Source: Stenotrophomonas sp. Iso1
GTDB lineage: Bacteria > Pseudomonadota > Gammaproteobacteria > Xanthomonadales > Xanthomonadaceae
DNA: 64,000 bases
Reading direction: 5' to 3'
NCBI RefSeq assembly: GCF_027497995.1
Contig: NZ_JAODBT010000003.1
Coordinates: 372,001-436,000 of the forward strand
In this document: in pieces, positions 38,115 through 47,464 of the stretch
How positions within the stretch are numbered: position 1 is the first letter of the stretch
Layout: every line of letters starts with the position of its first letter
The notes under the pieces: model-generated
The model's input: only the letters and a program-made list of their open reading frames with translations
Told to the model about the DNA's origin: nothing
The model's database searches: none
Program-made: the position numbers and the translations under genes

Positions 38115-39080
38115 TCAGTCGTAATTGCTCAGCGCCAGCGACAGCAGGGCCTTGGCCTGCTCGCGCAGGGACTGGGGTTCGATGATTTCCGCGTCCGAGC
38201 CGTAGTGCAGCACGTCCATCAGCAGTTCGCGCGAGACGCTGTACGGCAGTTTCAGTTCGTAGCGGCCATCCGACAGGAATCTGCCCTGCTGTTTGGAATG
38301 CCAATGTTCGTCGGCGACCCAGCGCGCGGCCTTGGCGCTGAACACGATGGTCGCCCAGCCCTTGGGCGCGCCGGAGAAAATGCCATAGCTGGCAGCCAGC
38401 TGTTCATCCAATTCCGCATCTGGCACGTCACGGGCCGGCTGGTCGAGCAGGCGCGCCTGATGAATGCGGTCCACCGCAAAACTGCGTACCGCATCGCGCG
38501 AGTGATCCCATGCGTCCATGTACCAGTTGTCGCGGTAATGGGTGATGCGCTGCGGTGACACCATGCGGCGGGTGGCTTCGTCGGTGGAACGCGCGCGGTA
38601 TTCAAAGGACAGCTGCTTGCGCTCCAGCACACCCGAAGCGACGGTACGGAAGCTGGCCTCGTCGAGCTTGCGGCCGCGGTGAGGGATCACCCGCACACGC
38701 TCCACCGGCCAGGACGTTGCACCGGCCTGCGCGGCCAGCAGGCTTTCAATCCGCTGCTGCAACGGCGCCAGCACCGAGGACAACACCCCGCCTCCGGTCC
38801 GCGACAGCAGGTGCTGAGAAGCCAGCAGGGCATGCAGTTCTTCCGAACTCAGCCATAGGCCGGGCAGCTCAAAGCGGTCGCTTTCGCCACTCAGGTAGCG
38901 GAAACCGGCCTCGCCATCGCCCTCCACCGGCGCCATCAGCGCATCGCGCAGAAAGGCCAGGTCGCGATAGACCGTTGCCCTGGAACATCCCAGTTCTTCC
39001 TGCAGGCGAGCCACCGTGACCGGATAACGGGCGGATTTAAGCAGGCGATGCAGCGCGTTTATGCGTTCGTAGCGATCCAT
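38115..39080 (-). CDS. WYL-domain transcriptional regulator (DeoR-like HTH)
   Basis: The ATG at 39080 gives 321 residues (MDRYERINALHRLLKSARYP). An HTH_11 domain (about 1-55, VTVARLQEELGCSRATVYRDLAFLRDAL) is followed by a linker and a WYL domain (GRKLDEASFRTVASGVLERKQLSFEYRARSTD; ITHYRDNWYMDAWDHSRDAVRSFAVDRI) plus the WCX C-terminal extension. WYL regulators bind nucleic acid or nucleotide ligands; several control DNA-damage or defence genes. Nothing adjacent is an obvious target; the divergent DUF481 gene begins 160 bp away. Confidence 0.92.
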   Translation of the reverse strand: MDRYERINALHRLLKSARYPVTVARLQEELGCSRATVYRDLAFLRDALMAPVEGDGEAGFRYLSGESDRFELPGLWLSSEELHALLASQHLLSRTGGGVLSSVLAPLQQRIESLLAAQAGATSWPVERVRVIPHRGRKLDEASFRTVASGVLERKQLSFEYRARSTDEATRRMVSPQRITHYRDNWYMDAWDHSRDAVRSFAVDRIHQARLLDQPARDVPDAELDEQLAASYGIFSGAPKGWATIVFSAKAARWVADEHWHSKQQGRFLSDGRYELKLPYSVSRELLMDVLHYGSDAEIIEPQSLREQAKALLSLALSNYD

Positions 39081-39243
39081 GGGCCCGATTATGTCCGACT
39101 CCGGGCCGCAATGGGGCGGGCGGGCGACAGCCTCCCCGCCAAACGCCATCTGAAGCGCCAATCACCCCGGAACCAAGCCACCGCAAGCCTTCCGGTATCA
39201 TGAAAACGCTTTCTTACCCCGATTTGCTTCCGGAGATTGACTG

Positions 39244-40023
39244 ATGTCACTGCGTGTTTCCCTGTTCCTGCCGCTGCTGTTGTGTGCCCCGATGGCCGCC
39301 TGGGCAGACGATGCCTCCGACCTGGCTGCCATGACTTCACCGTGGAGCGGTAGTGGTGGCGAGCTCGGTTTCGCCTCCGCGCACGGCAACAGCAGCACTG
39401 AGAGCTTCAACGGCCGCCTCAAGCTGCGCTACACCGACGACGATTGGGTGCACAGCATGGATCTGTTCGGCCTGCGTTCCAGTGCTGAATACACCGAAAC
39501 TGCCGACGACGGCACTACCAGCCGCAGGCGCCAGACCACCGCCAACCGCTACACCGCTGGCGCCGGCAGCGTGTTGCAGTTGGGTGAGCACCGCCAGTTG
39601 ACCGCCACGGTGCGTCATGAACGTGATGATTTCGCCACCTATGACCGCCAGAGCAGCTTCGGTCTGGGTTATGGCACGCGCCTGATCGATGGTGAACGGC
39701 TGACCATGGACACGCAGATCGGCCCGGGTGTGCGCCGTTCGCACAATGCCGATACCGATGAAAACCGCACTGGCCTGATTGGCCGCGGCCTGTTCGACCT
39801 GAAGTTCGCGATGACCGAAAACACCGAGCTGGTCAACACGCTGCTGGTTGAATCGGGCTCATACAACACCTTCGCGCAGAACGACTTCGGTGTCTCGGTG
39901 AGCATGAACAAGCATTTCGCGCTGAAAGCCGGCTGGCAGGCCCGCCACAACAGCGACGTGGCCGAAGACAGGCGCAAGACCGACACCCTGACCACGATGA
40001 ACGTGGTTTACAGCTTCAAGTGA
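39244..40023 (+). CDS. DUF481 (YdiY-like) outer-membrane beta-barrel protein
   Basis: The 259-residue protein has a signal peptide ending AAWADDAS and then alternating beta strands throughout, with the DUF481 pattern GELGFASAHGNSSTESFNGRLKLRYTDDDWVHSMDLFGLRSS. It ends in a C-terminal Phe-Lys strand (TTMNVVYSFK). It is probably an outer-membrane barrel; the function of the family is unknown. Divergent from the WYL regulator and followed by a large hairpin (40053-40114). Confidence 0.9.
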   Translation: MSLRVSLFLPLLLCAPMAAWADDASDLAAMTSPWSGSGGELGFASAHGNSSTESFNGRLKLRYTDDDWVHSMDLFGLRSSAEYTETADDGTTSRRRQTTANRYTAGAGSVLQLGEHRQLTATVRHERDDFATYDRQSSFGLGYGTRLIDGERLTMDTQIGPGVRRSHNADTDENRTGLIGRGLFDLKFAMTENTELVNTLLVESGSYNTFAQNDFGVSVSMNKHFALKAGWQARHNSDVAEDRRKTDTLTTMNVVYSFK

Positions 40024-40052
40024 TCTAGAAGCGGGGTCCGCCCCGGGAATGG

Positions 40053-40114
40053 GAAAAGGGGAATGGTTGTGCGTTGCGAGCGGGTGCTCTGCGACGCGGA
40101 CCATTCCCCTTTTC
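40053..40114. repeat. Long hairpin/REP-like element after the DUF481 gene
   Basis: gaaaaggggaatggt (40053-40067) and accattccccttttc (40100-40114) pair perfectly over 15 bp. The 32-base loop contains a second imperfect dyad (gcgttgcgag / ctgcgacgc). It could terminate transcription of the DUF481 gene. Similar GGGAAxGGGG tracts occur in the gaps at 7043-7200, 25865-25915 and 42755-42770. Confidence 0.6.
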
Positions 40115-40261
40115 ATGTCGCGGCTCTGTCGGTGGTGGGCGGACCGTCCGCCACAGCGGCTGGGATTCCGTTCCGCTGCATCGGCAAAGCGCAGCCTTGC
40201 TCCGCCTGGCTTAGCCCGGACAGCCGGCTGCCGAGCAGGACTGGACACCAGCTGCCTGGCT

Positions 40262-41179
40262 TCAGGCCGGGTTGCCCAGTAGTTCACCTGCGCCTGCGGC
40301 AAGCAGCTGGCGGGCGACAGTGCGACCCAGCGCTTCCGGGTCGGTCGCCGGGCCGAGTGCTTCGGCGCGCACGATACGGCCATCGGCCACACCGCCGACC
40401 AAGCCCTGCAACCACAAGTCCTGGCCCTGCCATTGCGCCAGGCCCGCCACGGGTACGTGGCAGCTGCCGTCCAGTGCACGGTTCATCGCGCGCTCGGCTT
40501 CGACGCAGGTACGTGTGGGTGCGTCATCCAATGCGGACACCAGCGCAATCACCGCCGCGTCGTCCTGGCGACATTCGATGGCCACCGCTGCCTGTGCCGG
40601 TGCCGGCAGCCATTGCGGTGCACGCAGGCGGTCGCGGATGCGGTCACCCAATGCCAGCCGCTCCAGGCCAGCGCAGGCCAGGATGATGGCGTCGTAATCA
40701 CCGGCATCAAGCTTGCCCAAGCGCGTATTGACGTTGCCACGCAGGTCCCGCGCCTGCAGATCCGGGCGCAATGCGCGCAGCTGGGCCTGCCGGCGCAATG
40801 ACGACGTGCCGACGCAGGCGCCCTGCGGCAATGCGTCAAGCGAGGCGTAACGGTTGGACACAAAAGCATCGGCCGGGTCGGCACGGACCAGAATGGCTGG
40901 CAGCGCGAACGGTGCTTCCAGTTCCATCGGCACGTCCTTGAGCGAATGCACGGCGCAATCCGCTTCGCCGCGCATCATCGCCAGCTCCAGCTCCTTCAGG
41001 AACAGGCCCTTGCCGCCGATGGCGGCCAGCGAACGGTCCAGTACTTCGTCGCCGCGTGTGCTCATCGGCACCAGCTCCACGGTCAGCCCGGAGTGGGCCT
41101 GACGCAGGCGGTCGGCGACGTGTTCGCTCTGCCACAGGGCAAGCGGGCTCTTTCGGGTAGCGATACGCAGGATGGTCAT
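40262..41179 (-). CDS. hemC: Porphobilinogen deaminase (hydroxymethylbilane synthase)
   Basis: HemC joins four porphobilinogen molecules into hydroxymethylbilane in haem synthesis. The 305-residue protein starts [20 protein letters not shown]. Asp82 (HSLKDVP) is the catalytic aspartate and Cys240 (DGSCHVPVA) holds the dipyrromethane cofactor. [23 protein letters not shown] is also diagnostic. It lies 30 bp downstream of the LytTR response regulator gene, the algR-hemC arrangement known from pseudomonads. Confidence 0.97.
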   Translation of the reverse strand: MTILRIATRKSPLALWQSEHVADRLRQAHSGLTVELVPMSTRGDEVLDRSLAAIGGKGLFLKELELAMMRGEADCAVHSLKDVPMELEAPFALPAILVRADPADAFVSNRYASLDALPQGACVGTSSLRRQAQLRALRPDLQARDLRGNVNTRLGKLDAGDYDAIILACAGLERLALGDRIRDRLRAPQWLPAPAQAAVAIECRQDDAAVIALVSALDDAPTRTCVEAERAMNRALDGSCHVPVAGLAQWQGQDLWLQGLVGGVADGRIVRAEALGPATDPEALGRTVARQLLAAGAGELLGNPA

Positions 41180-41209
41180 GCGCGCATTATCGCCGTTGCG
41201 ACGCGGCGG

Positions 41210-41938
41210 TCACAGCCGGATCAGTTCGGTCTTCAGGTTGGCCACGCAGCGGCGGCTGACTTCCAGCAACACGGGCATGTCGCGCAACACGGCCTGCACC
41301 TGCCCGGCCGGTGTGCGTCGCACTTCCTGCAGTTGGTCGCGGGCGACCAGACAATTGCGGTGGATGCGGATGAAACGCTCACCGAATTCATCTTCCAGCG
41401 AGCGCAGCGATTCTTCGATGAGATCCTGCCCGCGCTTGTGGTGGACCACCACGTATTTTTCCTCGGCCTGCAAGTAGACGATGTCCTCCACTGGCACCAG
41501 CCGCAGGCTGCCGCGCAAACGTGCGCACAGCACCCGGCGTGGCTGCGTGGCGTGCGCGGGCGCTGCAATGGAGCGCCCGGCGATGACCGTGCGAGCACGT
41601 GCCAGCGCAGCGGCGAGGCGCTCGGCGCGGATCGGCTTCATCAGGTAATCCACCGCAGCCGCTTCAAACGCGGACAGCGCGTGGGCATCGTAAGCCGTGC
41701 AGAACACCACGGCCGGGCGGGGCTCGAAATGCGCGAGATGACGGGCCACTTCCAAACCGTCGATGCCGGGCATGGCGATATCCAGCAGCACCAGGTCCGG
41801 CTGTGTCTGTGCGCAGGCATGCAGCGCGTCGGCGCCATTGGCCGCCTCAGCCACCACGATTGTTCCGGCATGCTCGGCCAGCAGCGAACGCAGGCGCTCG
41901 CGTGCCAAAGGCTCGTCGTCGGCAATCACCACCTTCAC
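41210..41938 (-). CDS. LytTR/AlgR-family response regulator
   Basis: A two-component regulator with a receiver domain (1-120) and a LytTR DNA-binding domain (about 140-242). The GTG at 41938 is preferred because GGGGAGG lies five bases upstream and the protein then begins exactly at the receiver (VKVVIADDEPLARERLRSLL); an ATG 12 codons earlier is possible. The phospho-acceptor is Asp53 (VLLDIAMPG), with the conserved Lys in DYLMKPI. LytTR landmarks: EDIVYLQAEEKYVVVHH and FIRIHRNCLVARDQL. No sensor kinase gene is adjacent in this window. Upstream of hemC, as AlgR is in Pseudomonas. Confidence 0.92.
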   Translation of the reverse strand: MKVVIADDEPLARERLRSLLAEHAGTIVVAEAANGADALHACAQTQPDLVLLDIAMPGIDGLEVARHLAHFEPRPAVVFCTAYDAHALSAFEAAAVDYLMKPIRAERLAAALARARTVIAGRSIAAPAHATQPRRVLCARLRGSLRLVPVEDIVYLQAEEKYVVVHHKRGQDLIEESLRSLEDEFGERFIRIHRNCLVARDQLQEVRRTPAGQVQAVLRDMPVLLEVSRRCVANLKTELIRL

Positions 41939-42042
41939 CCGTTCCTCCCCGTCACGCAGCGCTGGTGCGGCCATGGTAGCCGCACCAGCGCGAAACCGGC
42001 GTGGTCGGATGCGGAACTGCGCAGTCCCTCACAACCCGGCCT

Positions 42043-42705
42043 TCACGCGTCGAAACGGGCCTGCAGCCAATCGCCGAGCGCGTGGATCTCTTCACCGCAC
42101 ACCTGGTGCGCCATTGGGTAGCGATGCCACTCCACGCCAAAACCCAGTTGCTTGAGCACCTGCATGCTGTGCTCGGCCACCTGCACCGGGATCACCGGGT
42201 CGCCCGTGCCGTGGGCCATGAACACCGGCTGGGTGTTGGCGCCGTCCACCAGTTGAGCGGCGGCAGCGTCAACCTCAGGCAGATAGGTGGACAGGGCCAC
42301 CAGCCCCGCCAGCTTTTCACGTCGCTGCAGGCCGGTCGCCAGGGTGATGGCACCGCCCTGCGAGAAGCCGATCAACACAATGTGGTCCAGCGGAATGCCG
42401 CGCTCCTGTTCGCGCTTGATGAGGGCTTCGACCTGCGCCACCGATTCAGCTACGCCAGCGGCGTCGGCGCGACTGCGGAAATCCATGCTGACGATGTCGT
42501 ACCACGCACGCATTGGCATGCCGTTGTTGATGGTCACCGCGCGCTTGGGCGCATGCGGAAACACAAAACGGATTGCCGGCCACTGCGGGCGCACCAGCTC
42601 GGGCACGATGGGCGCGAAGTCATGACCGTCGGCACCCAGCCCATGCAGCCAGATGATCGACCATTGCGGCGATGCGCCAGTTTCCTGTTCCACCGTTTCC
42701 AGCAT
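42043..42705 (-). CDS. Alpha/beta-fold carboxylesterase (phospholipase/carboxylesterase family)
   Basis: A cytosolic serine esterase of the Abhydrolase_2 family. The ATG at 42705 has GGGAG eight bases upstream and gives 220 residues; a GTG two codons earlier is too close to that site. Catalytic triad: Ser115 in GFSQGGAI, Asp169 in GTGDPVIPV, His200 in YPMAHQVCGEE; oxyanion motif WLHGLGADGHDF near the N-terminus. Family members hydrolyse short acyl esters and, in some cases, lysophospholipids. It lies 70 bp downstream of the response regulator on the other side, without overlap. Confidence 0.93.
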   Translation of the reverse strand: MLETVEQETGASPQWSIIWLHGLGADGHDFAPIVPELVRPQWPAIRFVFPHAPKRAVTINNGMPMRAWYDIVSMDFRSRADAAGVAESVAQVEALIKREQERGIPLDHIVLIGFSQGGAITLATGLQRREKLAGLVALSTYLPEVDAAAAQLVDGANTQPVFMAHGTGDPVIPVQVAEHSMQVLKQLGFGVEWHRYPMAHQVCGEEIHALGDWLQARFDA

Positions 42706-42903
42706 GTTCACGACTCCCTAAGACAGCCGGGGATTATGCCGCGTTAGGAGGCTGGGGATGGGGAACAAGGAGCGGCAATGCGGTATTGCGCGGGCGATCT
42801 GCGCGCACTTCAGGAACAACACGCCGGCAGGTTGTCGCTCAAACCGGGGAAGCATTGCGCTTGCCCCGGCGACGAACACGCCACTGCCTGCCGCGCAGGA
42901 GCG

Positions 42904-44847
42904 TTACTCCTGCGCCGGCTCACGCAGTGCGGCGGCACGCAGCTCGGCGGCACGCACCAGCACACGCGGCGGGTGGCTTTCTTCCGGAATGGCCAATAGC
43001 TGGTGTCGGCGCAACCAGTCACCGGCACGACGCGACGATGTCCACGCCACCACCGGCACGGCCAATGCCATGCCGATCACCACCGGCGCCATCCACGCCG
43101 CCAGCGGCGGTGATACGGCGTAAGCCATCGCGCCCATCACCAGACCGAACACACTCAGCCCGCCGTAGCTGCGCAGCAAGGTGCCAAACGAAACACTGCC
43201 GTCGTCGCGCTGCTGCGCGTCCCAGCCCGAATCCTTGCCGGCCAGCACTTCAGACACCCCGCGCGACTGCACGTACATCACCACCGGTGCCATCAACGCG
43301 GCCAGCACGGTTTCCAGCAGCACCGACACCAGCGCGCGGAATGCACCGCCGCACCCTATGCGCTCGCTGCGCGCGGTGAGCATGGCCATGTAGCCCATCA
43401 CCTTGGGCGCCAGCAGCACGGCCATGGTCACGGCAAAAACCCAGACCACGCCTTGCTGATCCAGACCACGCCAGTACTGCGCAGGCGACACCTTCAAATG
43501 CAGTTCTTCGACCAGATCGATACCGCCGTGAATCAGCGGAATGGCGATACCGATCAGCATCAACATCGCCCACATCGGCGCGGTGAAGTAATGGCCGATG
43601 CCGATCATCATGTGCACGCGGCTGATCCAATGCAGGCCCGGCGTCGCCACTACCTTGGAATGCTGCAGGTTGCCCTGGCACCAACGGCGGTCGCGAATGA
43701 GCATGTCGGTCAACGTCGGCGGGCCTTCTTCGTAGCTGCCCTGCAGGTACGGCACCATGTGCGCGGCCCAGCCGCCACGACGCATCAACGCCGCCTCGAC
43801 AAAATCATGGCTCAGCACATGACCACCGAATGGCTTGCGCCCCGGCAGTTCCGGCAAGCCGGCCTGCTCGGCAAAGGCCTGGGTGCGGATCACTGCGTTA
43901 TGGCCCCAGTAATTACTCTCGGCACCGTGCCACCAAGCCACGCCATAGGCCATCACCGGCCCGTACACGCGGCCACCAAACTGCTGCATGCGGGCGAACG
44001 CGGTGCGGCCGTTGACCACTGCTGGCAGCGACTGGATCAGACCAACGCTGGGGTGTTTTTCCATGGCCGAGGTCAGGCGCACGATCACATCGCCGGTCAT
44101 CAGGCTGTCCGCGTCCAGGATCAGCATCTGCGGATAGGCGCTGCCAAAACGGCGCACCCAGTCGGCAATGTTGCCGGCCTTGCGGCCAACGTTGCTGGCC
44201 CGGCGGCGGTAGAACAACCGCTCAGCGCCGCCGGTCTCCTCGACCAAGCGGAGGAACACCTGCTCCTCCGCCCGGCCGATGTCGTCGCGGGTGGTGTCGC
44301 TGAGCACGAAGAAATCAAAACGGTCCAGCTGGCCCGTGGCCGCGACCGATTCGTAGATGGCCTGCAAACCGGCCATCATCCGGCGCGGGTCTTCGTTGTA
44401 GGTAGGCATCAACAAAGCGGTGCGCGTTTCCAGCACCGGCAGCGGCGTATCCGGGTAGATGCCCAGCTTGCGGCGGCCACGCAGCAGCGCTTGCAAGCCG
44501 GCCAGACTGCCGACAAAGGACAATGCGATCCATGCGAACAACGCCACGAACAGCACCAGCAGACAGCCTTCCAGCACGTTGATACCGCCATTGGCCAGCA
44601 CGCGGGCCATCATGCCCGTGGCGGCAACAGTCATCAGTGCGGTGGTGCCGAACACGTAGAGTCGACGCAGGCCGATGTTGGGCGGTGCGGTCTCCTGCCG
44701 GCGAACCTTGAGCTTGCCCTCACGCAGCGACTGCTCCGGCATCTGCAACGGATGCTCGGCCGGCAGCACGGCCATGCCGGCATCCGGCCCCATTTCGATG
44801 GGGGCGTGGGTGCTGGCGGAAGGGATCGCGGTAGTCGCGCCGCTCAT
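42904..44847 (-). CDS. opgH: Osmoregulated periplasmic glucan glucosyltransferase OpgH/MdoH (HrpM-like)
   Basis: OpgH polymerises beta-1,2-linked glucose from UDP-glucose and moves the chain to the periplasm; the Xanthomonas homologue HrpM is needed for virulence. The ATG at 44847 gives 647 residues. A cytoplasmic N-terminus is followed by two membrane segments, the GT2 domain ([59 protein letters not shown]) and more membrane segments to about residue 600. No opgG lies next to it, unlike the enterobacterial opgGH operon. A long non-coding leader (44848-45399) lies upstream. Confidence 0.95.
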   Translation of the reverse strand: MSGATTAIPSASTHAPIEMGPDAGMAVLPAEHPLQMPEQSLREGKLKVRRQETAPPNIGLRRLYVFGTTALMTVAATGMMARVLANGGINVLEGCLLVLFVALFAWIALSFVGSLAGLQALLRGRRKLGIYPDTPLPVLETRTALLMPTYNEDPRRMMAGLQAIYESVAATGQLDRFDFFVLSDTTRDDIGRAEEQVFLRLVEETGGAERLFYRRRASNVGRKAGNIADWVRRFGSAYPQMLILDADSLMTGDVIVRLTSAMEKHPSVGLIQSLPAVVNGRTAFARMQQFGGRVYGPVMAYGVAWWHGAESNYWGHNAVIRTQAFAEQAGLPELPGRKPFGGHVLSHDFVEAALMRRGGWAAHMVPYLQGSYEEGPPTLTDMLIRDRRWCQGNLQHSKVVATPGLHWISRVHMMIGIGHYFTAPMWAMLMLIGIAIPLIHGGIDLVEELHLKVSPAQYWRGLDQQGVVWVFAVTMAVLLAPKVMGYMAMLTARSERIGCGGAFRALVSVLLETVLAALMAPVVMYVQSRGVSEVLAGKDSGWDAQQRDDGSVSFGTLLRSYGGLSVFGLVMGAMAYAVSPPLAAWMAPVVIGMALAVPVVAWTSSRRAGDWLRRHQLLAIPEESHPPRVLVRAAELRAAALREPAQE

Positions 44848-45125
44848 CGATGACTCCGGTGCTGCGGCACCGCGGGACCATTGCCTCGTGCGGAAAGGCG
44901 CGTTGCACCGTGCCATTCACTGCTTGCGTGTTGCACCGGAATTCCTTGAAGGGAGAACGTGACGTGCGGAAAAACTAGAAGATCAAACCTAAACCTGCGG
45001 CAAACGCGCTGATGCCACCTTGTTGATGTGCCTTGCCTCAAGCACCGCGGGAGCCCCCTCAACCGCACCACCCAGCACCTCATGGGCAACGCCACAACGG
45101 CCTGCCGCCCTTGCGAAGCGGCAGA

Positions 45126-45134
45126 TTATCCACA
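45126..45134 (+). promoter_or_regulatory. Consensus DnaA box
   Basis: TTATCCACA, an exact match to the high-affinity DnaA box, stands alone within the opgH leader. One 9-mer can occur by chance and there is no cluster around it, so it may only titrate DnaA or be coincidental. Confidence 0.35.
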
Positions 45135-45333
45135 ATGGGGAAGCCTCCCCGCCAGCGGGACTCACATTACCGGTCCTTCCGCTGCGGTGCGAATGCAAGG
45201 GCCAGGTGTGGCCTGATCTCAGCATTTCAGCAGAATGTGCGGCTGCGCGGGGCATCTGAAGGGCGTTCAGCCATGCATAACGCTGGCTAAACCGCATTGC
45301 CTGACGCATGCGGCGAAACCGGGCTTCACCGGC

Positions 45334-45367
45334 AAAAAACCGTGACGCCGCGCCTCTCTGGCGCGGC
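45334..45367 (-). terminator. Intrinsic terminator of the corA-DUF3817 transcript
   Basis: gccgcgcc (45347-45354) and ggcgcggc (45360-45367) form a perfect 8-bp GC stem with loop tctct; on the minus strand it is followed by a T run (A run 45334-45339). It lies 33 bp past the DUF3817 stop. Confidence 0.8.
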
Positions 45368-45399
45368 ACAGGTGACCAGCGATGTCGTGCTCTGGCGCC

Positions 45400-45723
45400 T
45401 CAGGGCGTGCGCTGGGACAACAGGCCCAGCCGACGGAACCACATTTCCAGCGGCACCGTCACCAGCGGCGGCACCGCCGCAACCAGTGCCACCAACATTG
45501 CCCACAGTGGCCAGCGCAGCTTGATCCAGGCGTACAGGCACACCACCACATAGAACAGAAACGCCATGCCATGCAGCGGCCCAAAGATGCGAACGCCCAG
45601 GTCCGTGATTTCCAGCCCGCGCTTAAGCAACATGCCAATCAACAGCCCAGCCCAGGTCACGCCTTCGATCATTGCAGCAGTGGCGAACAGCTTCCCGGTG
45701 GGGGACATGGGTTTGGCAGGCAT
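45400..45723 (-). CDS. DUF3817 membrane protein
   Basis: A 107-residue protein with three membrane segments, matching the DUF3817 (YdzA-like) pattern: ATAAMIEGVTWAGLLIGMLLK, GVRIFGPLHGMAFLFYVVVCLYAW and the C-terminal hydrophobic stretch ALVAAVPPLVTVPLEMW. Function unknown. An ATG five codons further in is a possible start. It is 104 bp downstream of corA and ends at a terminator. Confidence 0.88.
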   Translation of the reverse strand: MPAKPMSPTGKLFATAAMIEGVTWAGLLIGMLLKRGLEITDLGVRIFGPLHGMAFLFYVVVCLYAWIKLRWPLWAMLVALVAAVPPLVTVPLEMWFRRLGLLSQRTP

Positions 45724-45827
45724 CGCGATTCCGGTGGGTAGATGGGGACCGGCGATTCTAGGCGAAGGCTGCAGGTGCGGTAAGGGCGGAATTGACCGGA
45801 GCCAGAGCCCCTCCCCTCACGCCTGTC

Positions 45828-46757
45828 TCAAAGCCACCCACGCCGTTTGAACCACAGCAGCGGCACCACGATGCTCGCCACGATCACCACCAGCGCTATC
45901 CCATAGCCAAAATGCCAATGCAGTTCCGGCATCGTGGCGAAATTCATGCCCCAGATACCCACCAGCACAGTCGGCGGAATGCCCACGACCGAAGCCACCG
46001 CCATCACCTTCATCACTTCGTTCTGGTCCATGTTGATCAAGCCCAGCACGCTGTCGAGCAGAAACTCATTGCGCTCACCCAGTTGCTGTTCAAACTCGCT
46101 GAGCGAAGTGATGTCCTTGAGCACCAGCTTGATGCGCTTGTGTGCATCCGCACCGAACCACTCCGGCGCCGATTCGTCGAGGAAATTCATCATCCGCAGC
46201 AGGCCGTGCAAGGTGTTGTGCAGTGCACCGATATGACGCCCCATCATCCCTACTTCGTGCAGCATGCGCTCCAGCCGACGCGGTGCGCGCTTGCCCTTGG
46301 GTTTGTTGAAGGCCTGCCGCGAGACCTCGCTCATGTTGCTTTCCAGCGTCTCGAGCAGGTCGGCCAGGTAATCAACGATGCGCTCGATCATGCGCAGGAA
46401 CAGATCCACGGGGCCAACGCAGGGGTACTTGTCCAGGTCGGCCTCGAGTGTGGCGAACGCATCCACGGGATGCTCGCGCTGCACCACCAACGCATGTGGC
46501 GCAACCACGAACCCGAGCGGTGCCACCACATGTGCTGTTTCGTACTGGAAACGCGGCAGGTTGAGCACCAAGGCCTCGCCTTCCCGACGCACCCGGCTGC
46601 TGAACTCGATCTCGCTGATGCCGGCCCGGTCTGGGATCGGAAACCTGACCTGCTGCGATGCCTGCGCCAATTCCTCCGGCGTTGGCAAGCATAAATCCAC
46701 CCACAAGGCGGACCTACCGCCCGATCCTGCTTCGACAATGGTCCGGCAATGCAGCAT
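45828..46757 (-). CDS. corA: CorA-family magnesium/zinc transporter
   Basis: CorA proteins form pentameric channels for Mg2+ and related divalent cations. The ATG at 46757 with AGGTG upstream gives 309 residues; an ATG 11 codons earlier has a poorly spaced ribosome site. The signature GMN (270-272) in LVGIWGMNFATMPELHWHFG lies between the two C-terminal membrane helices, and the large N-terminal domain has the long stalk helix (GERNEFLLDSVLGLINMDQN). The MPEL loop is the usual CorA loop. Substrate preference between Mg, Co and Zn cannot be read. Confidence 0.94.
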   Translation of the reverse strand: MLHCRTIVEAGSGGRSALWVDLCLPTPEELAQASQQVRFPIPDRAGISEIEFSSRVRREGEALVLNLPRFQYETAHVVAPLGFVVAPHALVVQREHPVDAFATLEADLDKYPCVGPVDLFLRMIERIVDYLADLLETLESNMSEVSRQAFNKPKGKRAPRRLERMLHEVGMMGRHIGALHNTLHGLLRMMNFLDESAPEWFGADAHKRIKLVLKDITSLSEFEQQLGERNEFLLDSVLGLINMDQNEVMKVMAVASVVGIPPTVLVGIWGMNFATMPELHWHFGYGIALVVIVASIVVPLLWFKRRGWL

Positions 46758-46926
46758 GGGGCACACCTCAAGCAATAAACCAGCCGGCATCCTCCATCCA
46801 TCCGGCGACCGCGTAAAGGCACAGCCTGCCTTGCCGGGGATGGGCCCGTTCCAGGCAGCCTGCGGCTATTGCACAGCGCCACCGGCTTCACGCAAGCTCT
46901 GCGCTCCTTCCGCCAACAGTCCAGCC

Positions 46927-47238
46927 ATGCAAGACAACATCATCCAGATCATCCCCGCCGACGGCTGGGTTGCAGTATTTGAAGAGAACGGTGAAGAGAG
47001 CGCGCAGACGCTGGTGTGCTTCGCCGTCGTGGAAGAAGCCGGCAAACGCGCGGTGCGCCCGATGCTCGCCAACGGCAAAGTGATCAGCCTCGCCGACACC
47101 CTGCCCAACTTCGTACGCATTGAAGCGCTGGAAGCGTTCGAGGAAGAGGACGAGGAAGAAGAGGATGAAGGCGAGGACGAAGAAGAAGGCGACGAGGAGG
47201 AAGAGGAAGAGGAAGACGAGGAAGAAGAAGAGGCCTGA
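46927..47238 (+). CDS. Hypothetical protein with poly-glutamate tail
   Basis: The 103-residue product has a folded-looking first part (MQDNIIQIIPADGWVAVFEE, then TLVCFAVVEEAGKRAVRPML and LADTLPNFVRIEAL) and a C-terminal run of about 34 residues made almost only of Glu, Asp and a few Gly, encoded by mixed GAG/GAA codons. I do not recognise a named domain. The acidic tail could act as a solubilising or cation/DNA-mimic segment; this is speculation. It is transcribed away from corA across a 169-bp divergent region. Mixed codons for the tail argue against recent slippage. Confidence 0.78.
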   Translation: MQDNIIQIIPADGWVAVFEENGEESAQTLVCFAVVEEAGKRAVRPMLANGKVISLADTLPNFVRIEALEAFEEEDEEEEDEGEDEEEGDEEEEEEEDEEEEEA

Positions 47239-47464
47239 GCCCCTTCCGCAGTCCCCGGGCAGTCGGTGCAATGCCGGCTGCCTTGTATACCAGCGGCGTT
47301 CCGATCGCGCGGCAGCGCCGCTTCAGGGCATGCGCGCCATGCATCAAGCGGCTTTCCGATCAGGTCCCGCGCGCGCGTAGCCGCCACCGACCCGCCGATT
47401 GTCATCACCCCGTCATTCCCTGCCGCAACGCTGCGCGGTCGTACCTGTCGCCACGGCCCTGCGC

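Larger units (their letters stand above)
44848..45399. other. Long intergenic region upstream of opgH
   Basis: 552 bp without a credible gene. It contains a consensus DnaA box (45126-45134), the terminator of the DUF3817 gene (45334-45367), and presumably the opgH promoter and leader. GAAGGGAGAACGTGACGTG near 44951 resembles a ribosome site but reads into no gene in that direction. Confidence 0.5.

Noticed and set aside
45126..45134. Replication origin suggested by a DnaA box
   Set aside because: Only one box, no AT-rich unwinding region, no dnaA/dnaN/gyrB neighbours.
44989..45369. A 126-codon minus-strand frame upstream of opgH
   Set aside because: It overlaps the terminator of the DUF3817 gene and has no supporting ribosome site or family resemblance.
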